This document shows, one piece after another, positions 16,445-25,147 of a stretch of DNA of 64,000 nt. The position numbers and the translations under genes are program-made. Each line of letters opens with the position of its first letter. Positions within the stretch are counted from its first letter, which is position 1. The stretch is taken from NCBI GenBank assembly GCA_029939595.1, contig JAOZSQ010000002.1:1-64000 (forward strand), read 5' to 3'. Under the pieces are notes generated by a model, which was given only the letters and a program-made list of their open reading frames with translations, made no database searches and was not told the origin of the DNA. The stretch is from EX4572-165 sp002254885 (lineage in GTDB: Archaea > Thermoplasmatota > E2 > DHVEG-1).

Positions 16445-18712
16445 CTACAAATGAAAAACAAAGAATTCTAGTGTATCAAACATGACGTTATTGTTTCTAT
16501 ATGCTGCTGCTTTTAATGTAAATGTTCCAAACCCCTTTTCAGAAAATTCCCATTTAAATGGTGGATTCATAACAGTTTCTCTTAATTCATCATCAAGGCT
16601 AAAAACAACATAATCAAACCCTTCATTTTCTGATAATATTGACTCTATTTGAAAAGTAAGGGACCCAAGAGAAATAATCTTATCTGAATCAAATATCTTA
16701 TTTCCAAAAAGATAAAACCCTGGCAAAGGTTCTGAAATCTCAATCTGAAAAATATCTTGTTGTATCGTATCAACCTGATTATCTTTATTGAAAATATTTA
16801 GAGTTACAGTATAAGACCTGTTTTTCTTAAAAGAATAGTTGGGGGTTTTTTCACTAGTAGTATTACCATCTCCAAAATCCCAGATCCGATTAGAAATACA
16901 TCCTCTGGACATATCAGTAAATTGTATTGTTAGATTAGTTCCATCATCTAATTGATTAAAGCTAAAATCTGCAAAAAGAGGATTATTTTCCCAAAGATGC
17001 AATGAGGGATCTCCAAGTAGATTATAGCATTCCATGTAATATCTGCTATTTCCTGATCCCCCATGAGTGGTATATAATTTTTGAAGACTTGCAGAAGTCA
17101 TACCTCCAATAGTTGTTATGTTATCATCCCACCAAGATGAAAAAAGGAATCGTTCTAGGTCATCATCCTCATCCCACATAGTAAGAGTTGAAGATCCAAA
17201 GAAGCCAATTGATCCTTTATTAGATTCCACTAACCATGTTTCACCAAAACATTCATCTATTAAAAAATTTCCAGTTAAACATGAAAATGAACAGACAAAG
17301 GGAAATAAGTTAGCATCTGAAAGATCACTTAGATCATTTCTATTAAATTTAGGACCATCTTCCCATCCAGCCATACTACCATGACCTGAATATATAATTA
17401 AACCACGACCATCATTAATCGCATCAATAACCTGATTTGTTGTTGCCTTATATGCAGCAGTATAAAGTTTATCACAACTGTAATTTCTGGGATTTAAATA
17501 AGTGTCAATAACATAATTGTGTGTCCCCTCAGAAATTCGATGTTCATCTTGAGATGCTAGAAAAGATGCATTTTTAACATAATGTTTCTGAAAGTTACCA
17601 CTTTGATACAAAATAGTTTTATTAACCATGTTTTTAACATGTGTTTCATCTGATGCAGGAAATCTTCCAGTAATAATGTCTGCAAAAAGATCATTGTCTA
17701 TTGTGCTATAATAAAGATCTGTGGCAGATTTTGAGTCTTCACCTTTAAATGTTGGAATGTATTCAATGTCTCCTACTAAAAGAAGGTAAACAGGAGGTAT
17801 ACTCCAAGAATTATATGCTGATTTAATGAAAGATTGTATAGTTTTTGAAGTGAGATTATCCCCAATAAAAGAAGTATTTACTATGGTAACAGCATATCCC
17901 TCCGTTTCTTTATATTTGGCAAATGGGAGAATTTCTTGATAAAAATCATCATAGGTTAGAATAAGATAACCTTCTTTTTCGTTTGGAATTGTTGTTTTAG
18001 AATTACTGTTTGAATTCAAAAAAAGAAAGCTGGTTAATTGTTGAAATGTCTCTGATTCATATTTTTTTCCCAACGGTGTATTCTCGGATGAGGATTGAGA
18101 ATATATGATTTCAATCTCACATGAAGTTAAAACCTGCAGATCACCTGTTGAAGGTTTATATCTGACTGGAGAGATCTCAATAAGTGCAAAATGATGATTT
18201 CTAATATTTCCTGTCTCCAAGATTATAACGGTTTCATCTGACATATAATACTCATTGGAGTAATATTCATGATCAATGATTGAGATTTCATTTTTGAAAG
18301 AAGATACTTTTTCTTGTGATGGCTGTAAAGGAATTATCATAGAAGGGAAATTTTCATCTATTAATGAAATATCATCCCAAGATTGAGAATTGATATTCAC
18401 TACTGCTTGTACGTTTGGTGGCAATTCAATCATCCTTCTAATTTTTGGAAGTTTAGCAATGCCAATCTCTGTTGAAAAACCTTCATTTAAATATGAAATG
18501 TGAGAAAATGATCCTTCATCTGTTTCAATTAATGTAATTGTTGGAGAGGGTAGAGAAATAGAAAGTTTTATGAAATCATTATTTTGGTTTTGATTAATTT
18601 CAATATATGAAGATTGTGGGATATATTTTGCATTAAGTGAAATAAACCCTGACCCTAGTAATAGAATACCGATAAGAATTACACTTTTTATTCGATGTAT
18701 TCTTTGTTTCAT
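16445..18712 (-). CDS. secreted C25 peptidase with propeptide and C-terminal PKD domain
   Basis: A 755-residue extracellular peptidase. Layout: signal peptide (1-28); a propeptide-like region (about 45-210) rich in beta structure; C25 catalytic domain (about 245-570) with His444 in IIYSGHGSMAGW and Cys478 in FSCLTGNF, ending LLGDPSLHLW; a PKD domain (about 577-655) with IWDFGDGNTTSEKTPNYSFKK; a final beta domain of about 100 residues. AAAGGAG precedes the ATG. The PKD domain suggests binding of protein or surface polymers. The propeptide probably keeps the enzyme inactive until export. Confidence 0.9.
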   Translation of the reverse strand: MKQRIHRIKSVILIGILLLGSGFISLNAKYIPQSSYIEINQNQNNDFIKLSISLPSPTITLIETDEGSFSHISYLNEGFSTEIGIAKLPKIRRMIELPPNVQAVVNINSQSWDDISLIDENFPSMIIPLQPSQEKVSSFKNEISIIDHEYYSNEYYMSDETVIILETGNIRNHHFALIEISPVRYKPSTGDLQVLTSCEIEIIYSQSSSENTPLGKKYESETFQQLTSFLFLNSNSNSKTTIPNEKEGYLILTYDDFYQEILPFAKYKETEGYAVTIVNTSFIGDNLTSKTIQSFIKSAYNSWSIPPVYLLLVGDIEYIPTFKGEDSKSATDLYYSTIDNDLFADIITGRFPASDETHVKNMVNKTILYQSGNFQKHYVKNASFLASQDEHRISEGTHNYVIDTYLNPRNYSCDKLYTAAYKATTNQVIDAINDGRGLIIYSGHGSMAGWEDGPKFNRNDLSDLSDANLFPFVCSFSCLTGNFLIDECFGETWLVESNKGSIGFFGSSTLTMWDEDDDLERFLFSSWWDDNITTIGGMTSASLQKLYTTHGGSGNSRYYMECYNLLGDPSLHLWENNPLFADFSFNQLDDGTNLTIQFTDMSRGCISNRIWDFGDGNTTSEKTPNYSFKKNRSYTVTLNIFNKDNQVDTIQQDIFQIEISEPLPGFYLFGNKIFDSDKIISLGSLTFQIESILSENEGFDYVVFSLDDELRETVMNPPFKWEFSEKGFGTFTLKAAAYRNNNVMFDTLEFFVFHL

Positions 18713-19060
18713 GTTTTGCTCCTTTTTCCAATAAAGATCATTATTAATATCGTTAATACCATATTAAAAAGTGTGGGTGATATCATTAATTTTTATAATT
18801 TAAACATAGCTTTTAGATAACTTTCAATAAGAAAATTGAAATGTAAAAAAATATGATGATGAAATAATCATTTAGAAATTAACGAAACAACAAAAGGACA
18901 TTGTAAAGAAATTAGATGTCATAGTACCTAAAAAACTGGGAGTTTAGGATATTATAAGAATATTTATTATATTAAAACATTCAAATACAAATAATTGGTC
19001 AAAAAAAAGAAAAAAAGAGAGGAGGGTGGGTTTTATTGTTTAAAACCCATTAGGATTTGT
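18713..19060. other. intergenic region without a gene
   Basis: AT-rich spacer holding the T-tract end of the beta-helix gene (19001-19020, minus strand) and, nearer 18713, the AAAGGAG ribosome-binding site and probable promoter of the C25 gene. I see no coding frame or RNA structure in it. Confidence 0.5.
19001..19020 (-). terminator. T-tract terminator of the beta-helix gene
   Basis: Read on the minus strand, the sequence after the stop becomes CCTCTC followed by two runs of seven or eight T separated by C. Archaeal transcription ends at such T-runs. The same CCTCC-plus-T-run form follows the 1234-residue protein at 49161-49175. Confidence 0.55.
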
Positions 19061-22000
19061 TTAGTATCCATATGTTTTGAATGTAAATTCATACATTGTT
19101 GGAAGGTCCCGCCAGAGGCCTCCACTGTCACGTGTGAACCAGAAAGATCCATCATTGTACTGATTTCCAAATGCATAACCCCATTCATAACCAAAGCTTG
19201 TGGTTACACCACTTGGTGCTGGAGGACAGACAATTAAGTAATCTGTTCCGGGTGTTACTGTGGTGTCTTCGAAATCAATGTTTAACCACGTCCAACCGCT
19301 TGGCGCACTCGTATTAGTGATTGTAACCGTGTCTAACAATGTTCCAGTAGGACTATTTTCCCTTAGTTCAACAATAAGGTCAAATTCTGGATTACCAAAC
19401 TTTCTTAGGTAAATATCAACACTAGTTATAACTGACTTTGTTGGCAAGTAACTTTGTGCTCCGGCCCAATCACCATCGATAGCGTGACGAATTGGGAACC
19501 CACGATCAAACACGATTTGATTTATGTCTAATTCAATTGTGAGACCGCCAACACAATCTCCATATGGATACTCATCATCAAGCCATGGTAAAAATGTTAC
19601 ATTGTCACTAACTTGATCTCCAATTCCACTTGGATTACTGACCTGTGTTGGACCAGTTATATCGCCCCACCAGTTGCAGGTAGCATCTACGATTTCTCCG
19701 TTATCATTTCGTAAACCATATAATGCATTTCCATAGATGTTGTTGTAGTTAACATTTAAAATGGATCCAGTTGGAAGACTTCCATACTGATCATATAACG
19801 TATCATAAACGCAAACACCGTTATCAAAACCGGTTATATCATTGCCGATAATGTCCATTTCTAAAACATCAGATGGCCAAAATAAATCACTTTTATGATT
19901 TATTACAATTCCTGATGAAGGCACTTCACCAGCCCCTGTCGTATTACCGCCATTTAAATTGTTATTTTCAACTATTGTATTTGTAAATGGCCCCTCCCAA
20001 GCAGATAATTTAATGCCGTACATGGCATCATCATAAGCACCTCCACTGAATGTTATTTCGTTATTTGTTACAGCGATTTCACAAGATTCGAGTTTACAAT
20101 AGGTCCTGAAATCTATCATTGCAACATTTGCTCCAACATCCGAGTTTTGTGTTATGATATTATCATCAATTTCTATTGGACCATCAAATGATATGTTCTC
20201 ATCATGTCCGATACCGCCGATGAATCTAACAGAAGAGCTCCATATGGAATTGGTAAAGATGTTTTCATAGATCTCAAAGCTTCCAATTGTTGCATTGCAG
20301 CCATAATTCCAGACATAAACACCACGTCCATATTCAGTAAATAAATTATCAGTCACAACAACGTTTTCAATATCAAAATTCTCATCATCACCATCTCCAA
20401 TATAAACACCAGAGACACAGGCAACACAATCACTTAATTGGAATGGTCCGAATGTATTACCAATCACATCTAGACCATCAATAGCAGAGCTTAAATAAAT
20501 TCCAACAAAGAGCCTATCAAAAGTGGAACCTGTTACTTCAAAATCATTAAGATTGAAGCTATTTCCAGCAAAAATTCCAATACCTCTAGAAGATGATGTA
20601 TGAACCATTGCAATAAAGTCAGAATCTATGACTGATAAGCCAGTGAATGAAGTATGGATATTGATACCATATGCATTAGTTCCGGAATTGCCCAGGTTAT
20701 TGAAATCAACGTTTTCAACTGTTAATCCTGAGGATGCACCAGATACAATACTAATACCTTCTACTAATTGAACATCATCAGTTAATTCAATATCTTGAAT
20801 AGTAACGTCATTAGCTGATACTGTCATCAATGGTGATGATTTTGCAGTTGATTTAATAAAGGTTTGATCATCACCTGAACCAATAATTGTAAGGCTTTTA
20901 TCGATGGAAATAGCTTCATCATATGTTCCCGCTGCAACATAAACAGTTCCACCTTCACAAACACGGTCAACAGCTGTTTGAATGGTTAATACATGATCCC
21001 AGTCATACCAGCTGCTTGCTGCATCATCATCGACCCATACTGGATCAGCGCATAATCCACCAACACAATCACCATCCGGATATGATTTATCAAGCCATGG
21101 GATATAATCAATAGAACCGACTACTTCTTGTACTGCATCGCCAGTTCCAGGGCCATCCCCACTTGGACCAGAGATATCATTGTACCAGTTACATTCAGCT
21201 ATAATCTCTGCTTGCATTTGGTTGATAAGTCCACCATATGCACTGCCATCAATTCCAGAATAATGTTGCACGTTACCTACGATATTACAGTCTTCAATTG
21301 TTACATTAGTTGGTCCAAGATTTTCTTTTCCAGGTTCACCAAATCGCATACCTCGTTCATTGTTTGTAAATGTACATTCAGTCACTAAAACTTCATTACA
21401 ATGTGCTGGATATGTTGTATAACCGCCAGATGGATTATTACCAGTACCACGTTCTTTTACTGTAAGACCTACTCCTTCTTTTGATTCATCAATCGCATTA
21501 TCAGTAAAAACACAAGTATCAAACACAAAGTTTTCATATGTTCCGGATTTCAAATTTATGTCAATACCTGCGCTCCAAGGAGCAAAATGAGAAGGTAAAA
21601 CACTAGAATCAAAACCATTTTCTTCAATCGAACAATCAGTAAAAGTTGCGTCTGAAAGTTTTTCAGCATAGATTCCCTTATGATTATTATGATTAAACGT
21701 AGTGTCTGAAACACTCACATACTGAACTGTACTTGTATCGGCACTAACCTGTTTATGTAAATACCAACCATATGTAAGGTCATCAAATGATGAATCAACA
21801 ACGGTTAAATGTGATAATGATGATGTTGTATCAACATAAAGTCCTCTTTCTTGTTCGGTTGATGGATTTGTATTTGTTCCAATCACCCGTACATTATCTA
21901 GTTTGATATATTCCACAATTGTTGCTGTATCTTCACAGAAAAGACCTACCGAGAAACCAGCAAGACTTATTGGTTCAACTCGAATATCTTTAAACAATAT

Positions 22001-23104
22001 TGGTTGTGTGTCAGAAAGACCAGAAGCAGTTATTTGAACAACACCAACATCTGAATCTCCGGCACCAGCAGCATTTTGTGTGATAATTGTTCCGCTTGTG
22101 CTACTACCAGTACCAATGAATGAAAGACGTTTATTAACAAGAATATTTTCATTATAAGTCCCTGTATCTATGTTTATTATATCAGCATTAGATGAAGCAT
22201 CAATAGCATCTTGAATGAGCATACCAGGGATTACATAATAATTATCCTCAATTGGAACATTATAAATTATCATGTTTTCATATGGGAACCCCGAAATCAT
22301 CATCCCATTAGCAAATGTTTTCGCATCAGTTAATGTTTCCTGATAATACCATTGTTTATAGTTCCAAATACCTGTTCTTAGACCATATACCACATAATCA
22401 AATTCATCCGGAATATCAACATTAATAAAATCACCATATGGAGGATCCTGTTCAAATAATAAAGGCGCAGGTTCATCAGCATCAAAAGATCCACTGAAAT
22501 CAATATTCTCTGCATTTTCATTAACTGCTTGAATACTTACTCCACCCCATGGATTGTTACTTGTAGTAATATCTGAGATAGAAATATTATTTGAATCAAG
22601 AACCATGATACCAAAACCACCAACAGTATCAACAACCACAATGTTTGATAGAATTGCTGTATCAATTGTATGTAAGTCAACACCAGTTTTTCCAGAATCT
22701 TCTACACGAATGTTTTCAAGAGTGATATTACTTACATGGGAAACTTTAAAACCATAATTACTAGATCCAATAAGAGTAACATCTTTAAATGTTGAATTGT
22801 CGCCAAAGTTGCTAATTGCATAAACTGAAAAACCACTTGCATTAATAATGGTACTTCCAACTCCTGCCCCATCAATCGTTAATTCTTTTCCATTAAGATT
22901 AATAGTTTCAATATAAGTACCAGCTGCGATAATTATTTCATCACCATCGGATGCTGCATTAATTGCTGCTTGAATGGTTGAATAATCTCCAGGTACATTT
23001 ATGGTTGCTGCACTTGCTGTTGGTAAAAATGCTAACGCACTTAGACACATTGTCACTACAACTGCGAAAATCATCAGCTTCTTTAAATTCTTTTTTTCTT
23101 TCAT
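19061..23104 (-). CDS. giant secreted right-handed beta-helix protein
   Basis: A 1347-residue protein and the largest gene here. A signal peptide ends near ASA (about residue 32). At least three beta-helix units each open with a DUF1565/NosD-like motif: GDYSTIQAAINAASDGDEI, LIQDAIDASSNADIINIDTGTY and IQTAVDRVCEGGTVYVAAGTY. Two long helix units end in a near-identical cap, NWxxDIxGPx...PWLDxxYPxGDCVGGL. The C-terminal 140 residues form a jelly-roll-like beta domain (AQSYLPTKSVITSVDIYLRK onward). Such proteins bind or cleave polysaccharides or serve as adhesins; no catalytic motif is evident. GAGGAGA precedes the ATG, and two GAGGGGG boxes lie upstream. Confidence 0.85.
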   Translation of the reverse strand: MKEKKNLKKLMIFAVVVTMCLSALAFLPTASAATINVPGDYSTIQAAINAASDGDEIIIAAGTYIETINLNGKELTIDGAGVGSTIINASGFSVYAISNFGDNSTFKDVTLIGSSNYGFKVSHVSNITLENIRVEDSGKTGVDLHTIDTAILSNIVVVDTVGGFGIMVLDSNNISISDITTSNNPWGGVSIQAVNENAENIDFSGSFDADEPAPLLFEQDPPYGDFINVDIPDEFDYVVYGLRTGIWNYKQWYYQETLTDAKTFANGMMISGFPYENMIIYNVPIEDNYYVIPGMLIQDAIDASSNADIINIDTGTYNENILVNKRLSFIGTGSSTSGTIITQNAAGAGDSDVGVVQITASGLSDTQPILFKDIRVEPISLAGFSVGLFCEDTATIVEYIKLDNVRVIGTNTNPSTEQERGLYVDTTSSLSHLTVVDSSFDDLTYGWYLHKQVSADTSTVQYVSVSDTTFNHNNHKGIYAEKLSDATFTDCSIEENGFDSSVLPSHFAPWSAGIDINLKSGTYENFVFDTCVFTDNAIDESKEGVGLTVKERGTGNNPSGGYTTYPAHCNEVLVTECTFTNNERGMRFGEPGKENLGPTNVTIEDCNIVGNVQHYSGIDGSAYGGLINQMQAEIIAECNWYNDISGPSGDGPGTGDAVQEVVGSIDYIPWLDKSYPDGDCVGGLCADPVWVDDDAASSWYDWDHVLTIQTAVDRVCEGGTVYVAAGTYDEAISIDKSLTIIGSGDDQTFIKSTAKSSPLMTVSANDVTIQDIELTDDVQLVEGISIVSGASSGLTVENVDFNNLGNSGTNAYGINIHTSFTGLSVIDSDFIAMVHTSSSRGIGIFAGNSFNLNDFEVTGSTFDRLFVGIYLSSAIDGLDVIGNTFGPFQLSDCVACVSGVYIGDGDDENFDIENVVVTDNLFTEYGRGVYVWNYGCNATIGSFEIYENIFTNSIWSSSVRFIGGIGHDENISFDGPIEIDDNIITQNSDVGANVAMIDFRTYCKLESCEIAVTNNEITFSGGAYDDAMYGIKLSAWEGPFTNTIVENNNLNGGNTTGAGEVPSSGIVINHKSDLFWPSDVLEMDIIGNDITGFDNGVCVYDTLYDQYGSLPTGSILNVNYNNIYGNALYGLRNDNGEIVDATCNWWGDITGPTQVSNPSGIGDQVSDNVTFLPWLDDEYPYGDCVGGLTIELDINQIVFDRGFPIRHAIDGDWAGAQSYLPTKSVITSVDIYLRKFGNPEFDLIVELRENSPTGTLLDTVTITNTSAPSGWTWLNIDFEDTTVTPGTDYLIVCPPAPSGVTTSFGYEWGYAFGNQYNDGSFWFTRDSGGLWRDLPTMYEFTFKTYGY

Positions 23105-23728
23105 TATTAATTTCTCCTCTTTTTGGTTTTTTTTATATTTTTTTGAAGAAAAAAATAGTTAACCCCCTCGTTTAAGTCATATATATCTACAAAAATCCCC
23201 CTCAATTAATTGTACTTTACTAAGATCCAATTAATTCGAATATGAAATGATTTTTCATAAATTATATGAAATTAGTTTGGGAACACTTTTCCCTTCTAAT
23301 ATTAATAATATAATTAAAATCACATATATAAAGTAATGGCTAAATCTACTTTACCTAATATTAACCAATAATATACCAATACAATAAAAAAGTCCAAATT
23401 AAATAATAAATCAAAAAATTTCCATTATTTCAAATGATTTCACGACCCTAACTAATTGAGATGTATTTTTTCTTTATCATATCAATACAAAAAAAGAGAT
23501 TTAAAATAAAAAGAATTGAAAAATATCATACGATTTTAATCTGATTTAAACGTTGTTTTACTTTAAATTTTTTCTAACATCAATGATAAAGACTTCATCT
23601 ATTCATAAACACTCATTGATGGATAAAAGTAAGATTGGTCTAAATTAAGAGTATATAGTCTCAGAAAATGTTCGGTAAAAACCAAATAAAAAACAGAATC
23701 TTATAAATGGTTGATGATAATATAAAGA
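23105..23728. other. divergent intergenic region, no gene seen
   Basis: A spacer of about 620 nt between the beta-helix gene and a divergent winged-helix gene. It contains the GAGGAG ribosome-binding site near 23113, two GAGGGGG boxes on the minus strand (near 23164-23170 and 23202-23208) and the TATA box of the regulator at 23701-23708. No open frame is convincing. It is long enough to hold operator sites for the regulator. Confidence 0.5.
23701..23708 (+). promoter_or_regulatory. TATA box of the membrane-anchored regulator
   Basis: TTATAAAT about 21-28 nt before the first possible start (GTG 23729) and 30-37 nt before ATG 23738. The spacing implies a leaderless or almost leaderless transcript. 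Confidence 0.5.
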
Positions 23729-24289
23729 GTGAGGTCTATGGCAAAGGTAACCCTTGATAGGGATGCATTCAAAGCATTAGCATCAGATACACGCTTGATG
23801 ATTCTTCGTTCTCTTGATGGAAAAAAGATGACTGTTACAGAGTTAAGTAATGTTACAAAGATGAATAAAGCAACTATGCATGAACATCTAAGTAAACTTC
23901 ATGCAGTAGGATTAATAAAACGCAATGAACGAGAGGGCCATAAATGGGTATATTATAAGCTTTCTTGGAAAGGGGCTTCTCTTTTACATCCTGAAAATAA
24001 TCGTATTGTAGTAATGTTTTCAACAACGTTTCTTGTATTAATCGCAGGGATTGGAGGAATTATCAACTATGTTTCAAGACTTAAACCTGTTGTTTTTGAG
24101 CTTGGATCAATAGAAGAAACAAAAAATTATGATATGAATGATGCAGTAATGTTGGGTGGAGAACGATCCAGTGAAATCGTAGCAAATCCTTTCTTTCTAT
24201 ATATTGCGTTTGCATGCATCATTTGTTTTTTGGTCTTACTTGTTATTTCATATAAAAGATATAAATTCAATAAAAAACCAAAATTATAG
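23729..24289 (+). CDS. membrane-anchored ArsR-type winged-helix regulator
   Basis: A protein of about 185 residues. Residues 4-75 form a winged-helix DNA-binding domain of the ArsR/HTH_20 type (FKALASDTRLMILRSLDGKKMTVTELSNVTKMNKATMHEHLSKLHAVGLI). Two hydrophobic helices follow (about 92-112 and 150-172) with a polar loop between them. The helix-turn-helix would lie in the cytoplasm beside the membrane, with the loop as a possible sensor. The start could be GTG 23729 or ATG 23738; TATA spacing favours a leaderless GTG, the protein pattern MAKVTLDRDAF favours the ATG. It is divergent from the giant beta-helix gene, a plausible target. Confidence 0.82.
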   Translation: MRSMAKVTLDRDAFKALASDTRLMILRSLDGKKMTVTELSNVTKMNKATMHEHLSKLHAVGLIKRNEREGHKWVYYKLSWKGASLLHPENNRIVVMFSTTFLVLIAGIGGIINYVSRLKPVVFELGSIEETKNYDMNDAVMLGGERSSEIVANPFFLYIAFACIICFLVLLVISYKRYKFNKKPKL

Positions 24290-24335
24290 GGTCCTAATGA
24301 TCTTATTTGTTTTATTGTAAAGTTCCTAAATACAA

Positions 24336-24491
24336 TCATTTATCAATAATTTTCTTTTGTTGAGCACTCCATTCTTTATTTGGAGTTTTTTTTAACCATT
24401 CAACATACATATCAATAAAATGTAACCTTTCAATAAAATTCTGTTTTTTTTGTTTTTCAAGTTCTTCAAGATCTATATTTGGAGTACTCAT
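24336..24491 (-). CDS. small protein coupled to a nucleotidyltransferase-like gene
   Basis: A 51-residue charged, helix-predicted protein starting MSTPNIDLEELEKQKKQ and containing a WLKKTPNKEWSAQQKK stretch. Its ATG overlaps the stop of the upstream nucleotidyltransferase-like gene in an ATGA junction, so it is translationally coupled. Codon use looks ordinary for the neighbourhood. Small genes coupled to such transferases often encode partners or antitoxins, but I do not recognise a family, so function is unknown. Confidence 0.6.
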   Translation of the reverse strand: MSTPNIDLEELEKQKKQNFIERLHFIDMYVEWLKKTPNKEWSAQQKKIIDK

Positions 24492-25087
24492 TTCAAGTAA
24501 GTATTAAACAATTCCTCTGTATTAAGTTTTCTTATAAATTCTTCGAATAAAGAATGATTAATATATTTTTGAAATATTTTATATAAATGAAGTGCATCTT
24601 CGATATCCTTTTCACTTCCGAGAAACAATTTAAATGGAATTTGTAATTCAAGAGGGGAGTTATATAAAATATACTGATTTAAAACGATTTTTTTTCTTTT
24701 TACCAATGTCCACTCGTCAAGTGATGTTTTTGGATATTTAAATTCAACATTAGGTATAAATGAGCTTTTTCTTGCAAATCGTAAAGCACTTTCCTCCATT
24801 AAATAATTATGATAAGCTTCATTTGGATCATTTGAATTGATACATTCATAATCTTTTTCAATATAGTTCCAGAATGATTTAAAATTTTGAAAACTCTGTT
24901 TTTCAACGATTATATCAATGTCTTCTGATGTTCTATTTCTACCAAAAAGAATTGAGATATAACCACTAACGATAACATATTTTGAGAATTTTTCCAATTT
25001 TTCTGTAAAATCAATTGTAAATTGATCAAGTTTAGATAATACCTTATCTTGAATTGAGATACAATTTTCAGAATAATTAAAATCCAT
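24488..25087 (-). CDS. nucleotidyltransferase-fold protein (AbiEii/DUF6036-like)
   Basis: A 199-residue protein. The segment YVIVSGYISILFGRNRTSEDIDIIVEK carries the nucleotidyltransferase signature: a G-Y/S turn followed by a DxD-type pair (EDIDIIV). A helical C-terminal half has a KFPKTSLDEWTLVKRKKIVLNQ-like region and a terminal helical domain. The fold is shared by AbiEii toxins, MNT antitoxins and antibiotic-modifying enzymes. A coupled downstream gene of 51 codons suggests a two-gene toxin-antitoxin-like unit. Which partner, if either, is toxic cannot be told from sequence. Confidence 0.65.
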   Translation of the reverse strand: MDFNYSENCISIQDKVLSKLDQFTIDFTEKLEKFSKYVIVSGYISILFGRNRTSEDIDIIVEKQSFQNFKSFWNYIEKDYECINSNDPNEAYHNYLMEESALRFARKSSFIPNVEFKYPKTSLDEWTLVKRKKIVLNQYILYNSPLELQIPFKLFLGSEKDIEDALHLYKIFQKYINHSLFEEFIRKLNTEELFNTYLK

Positions 25088-25147
25088 TAATTACCAATGA
25101 AACATATATTAAAACGCTTTTAAATATCTTTTGAAGATAATCAAAGA

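Noticed and set aside
16375..16461. Extended start of the second C25 peptidase
   Set aside because: Would overlap the preceding gene and put a charged segment before the signal peptide; ATG 16374 fits better.
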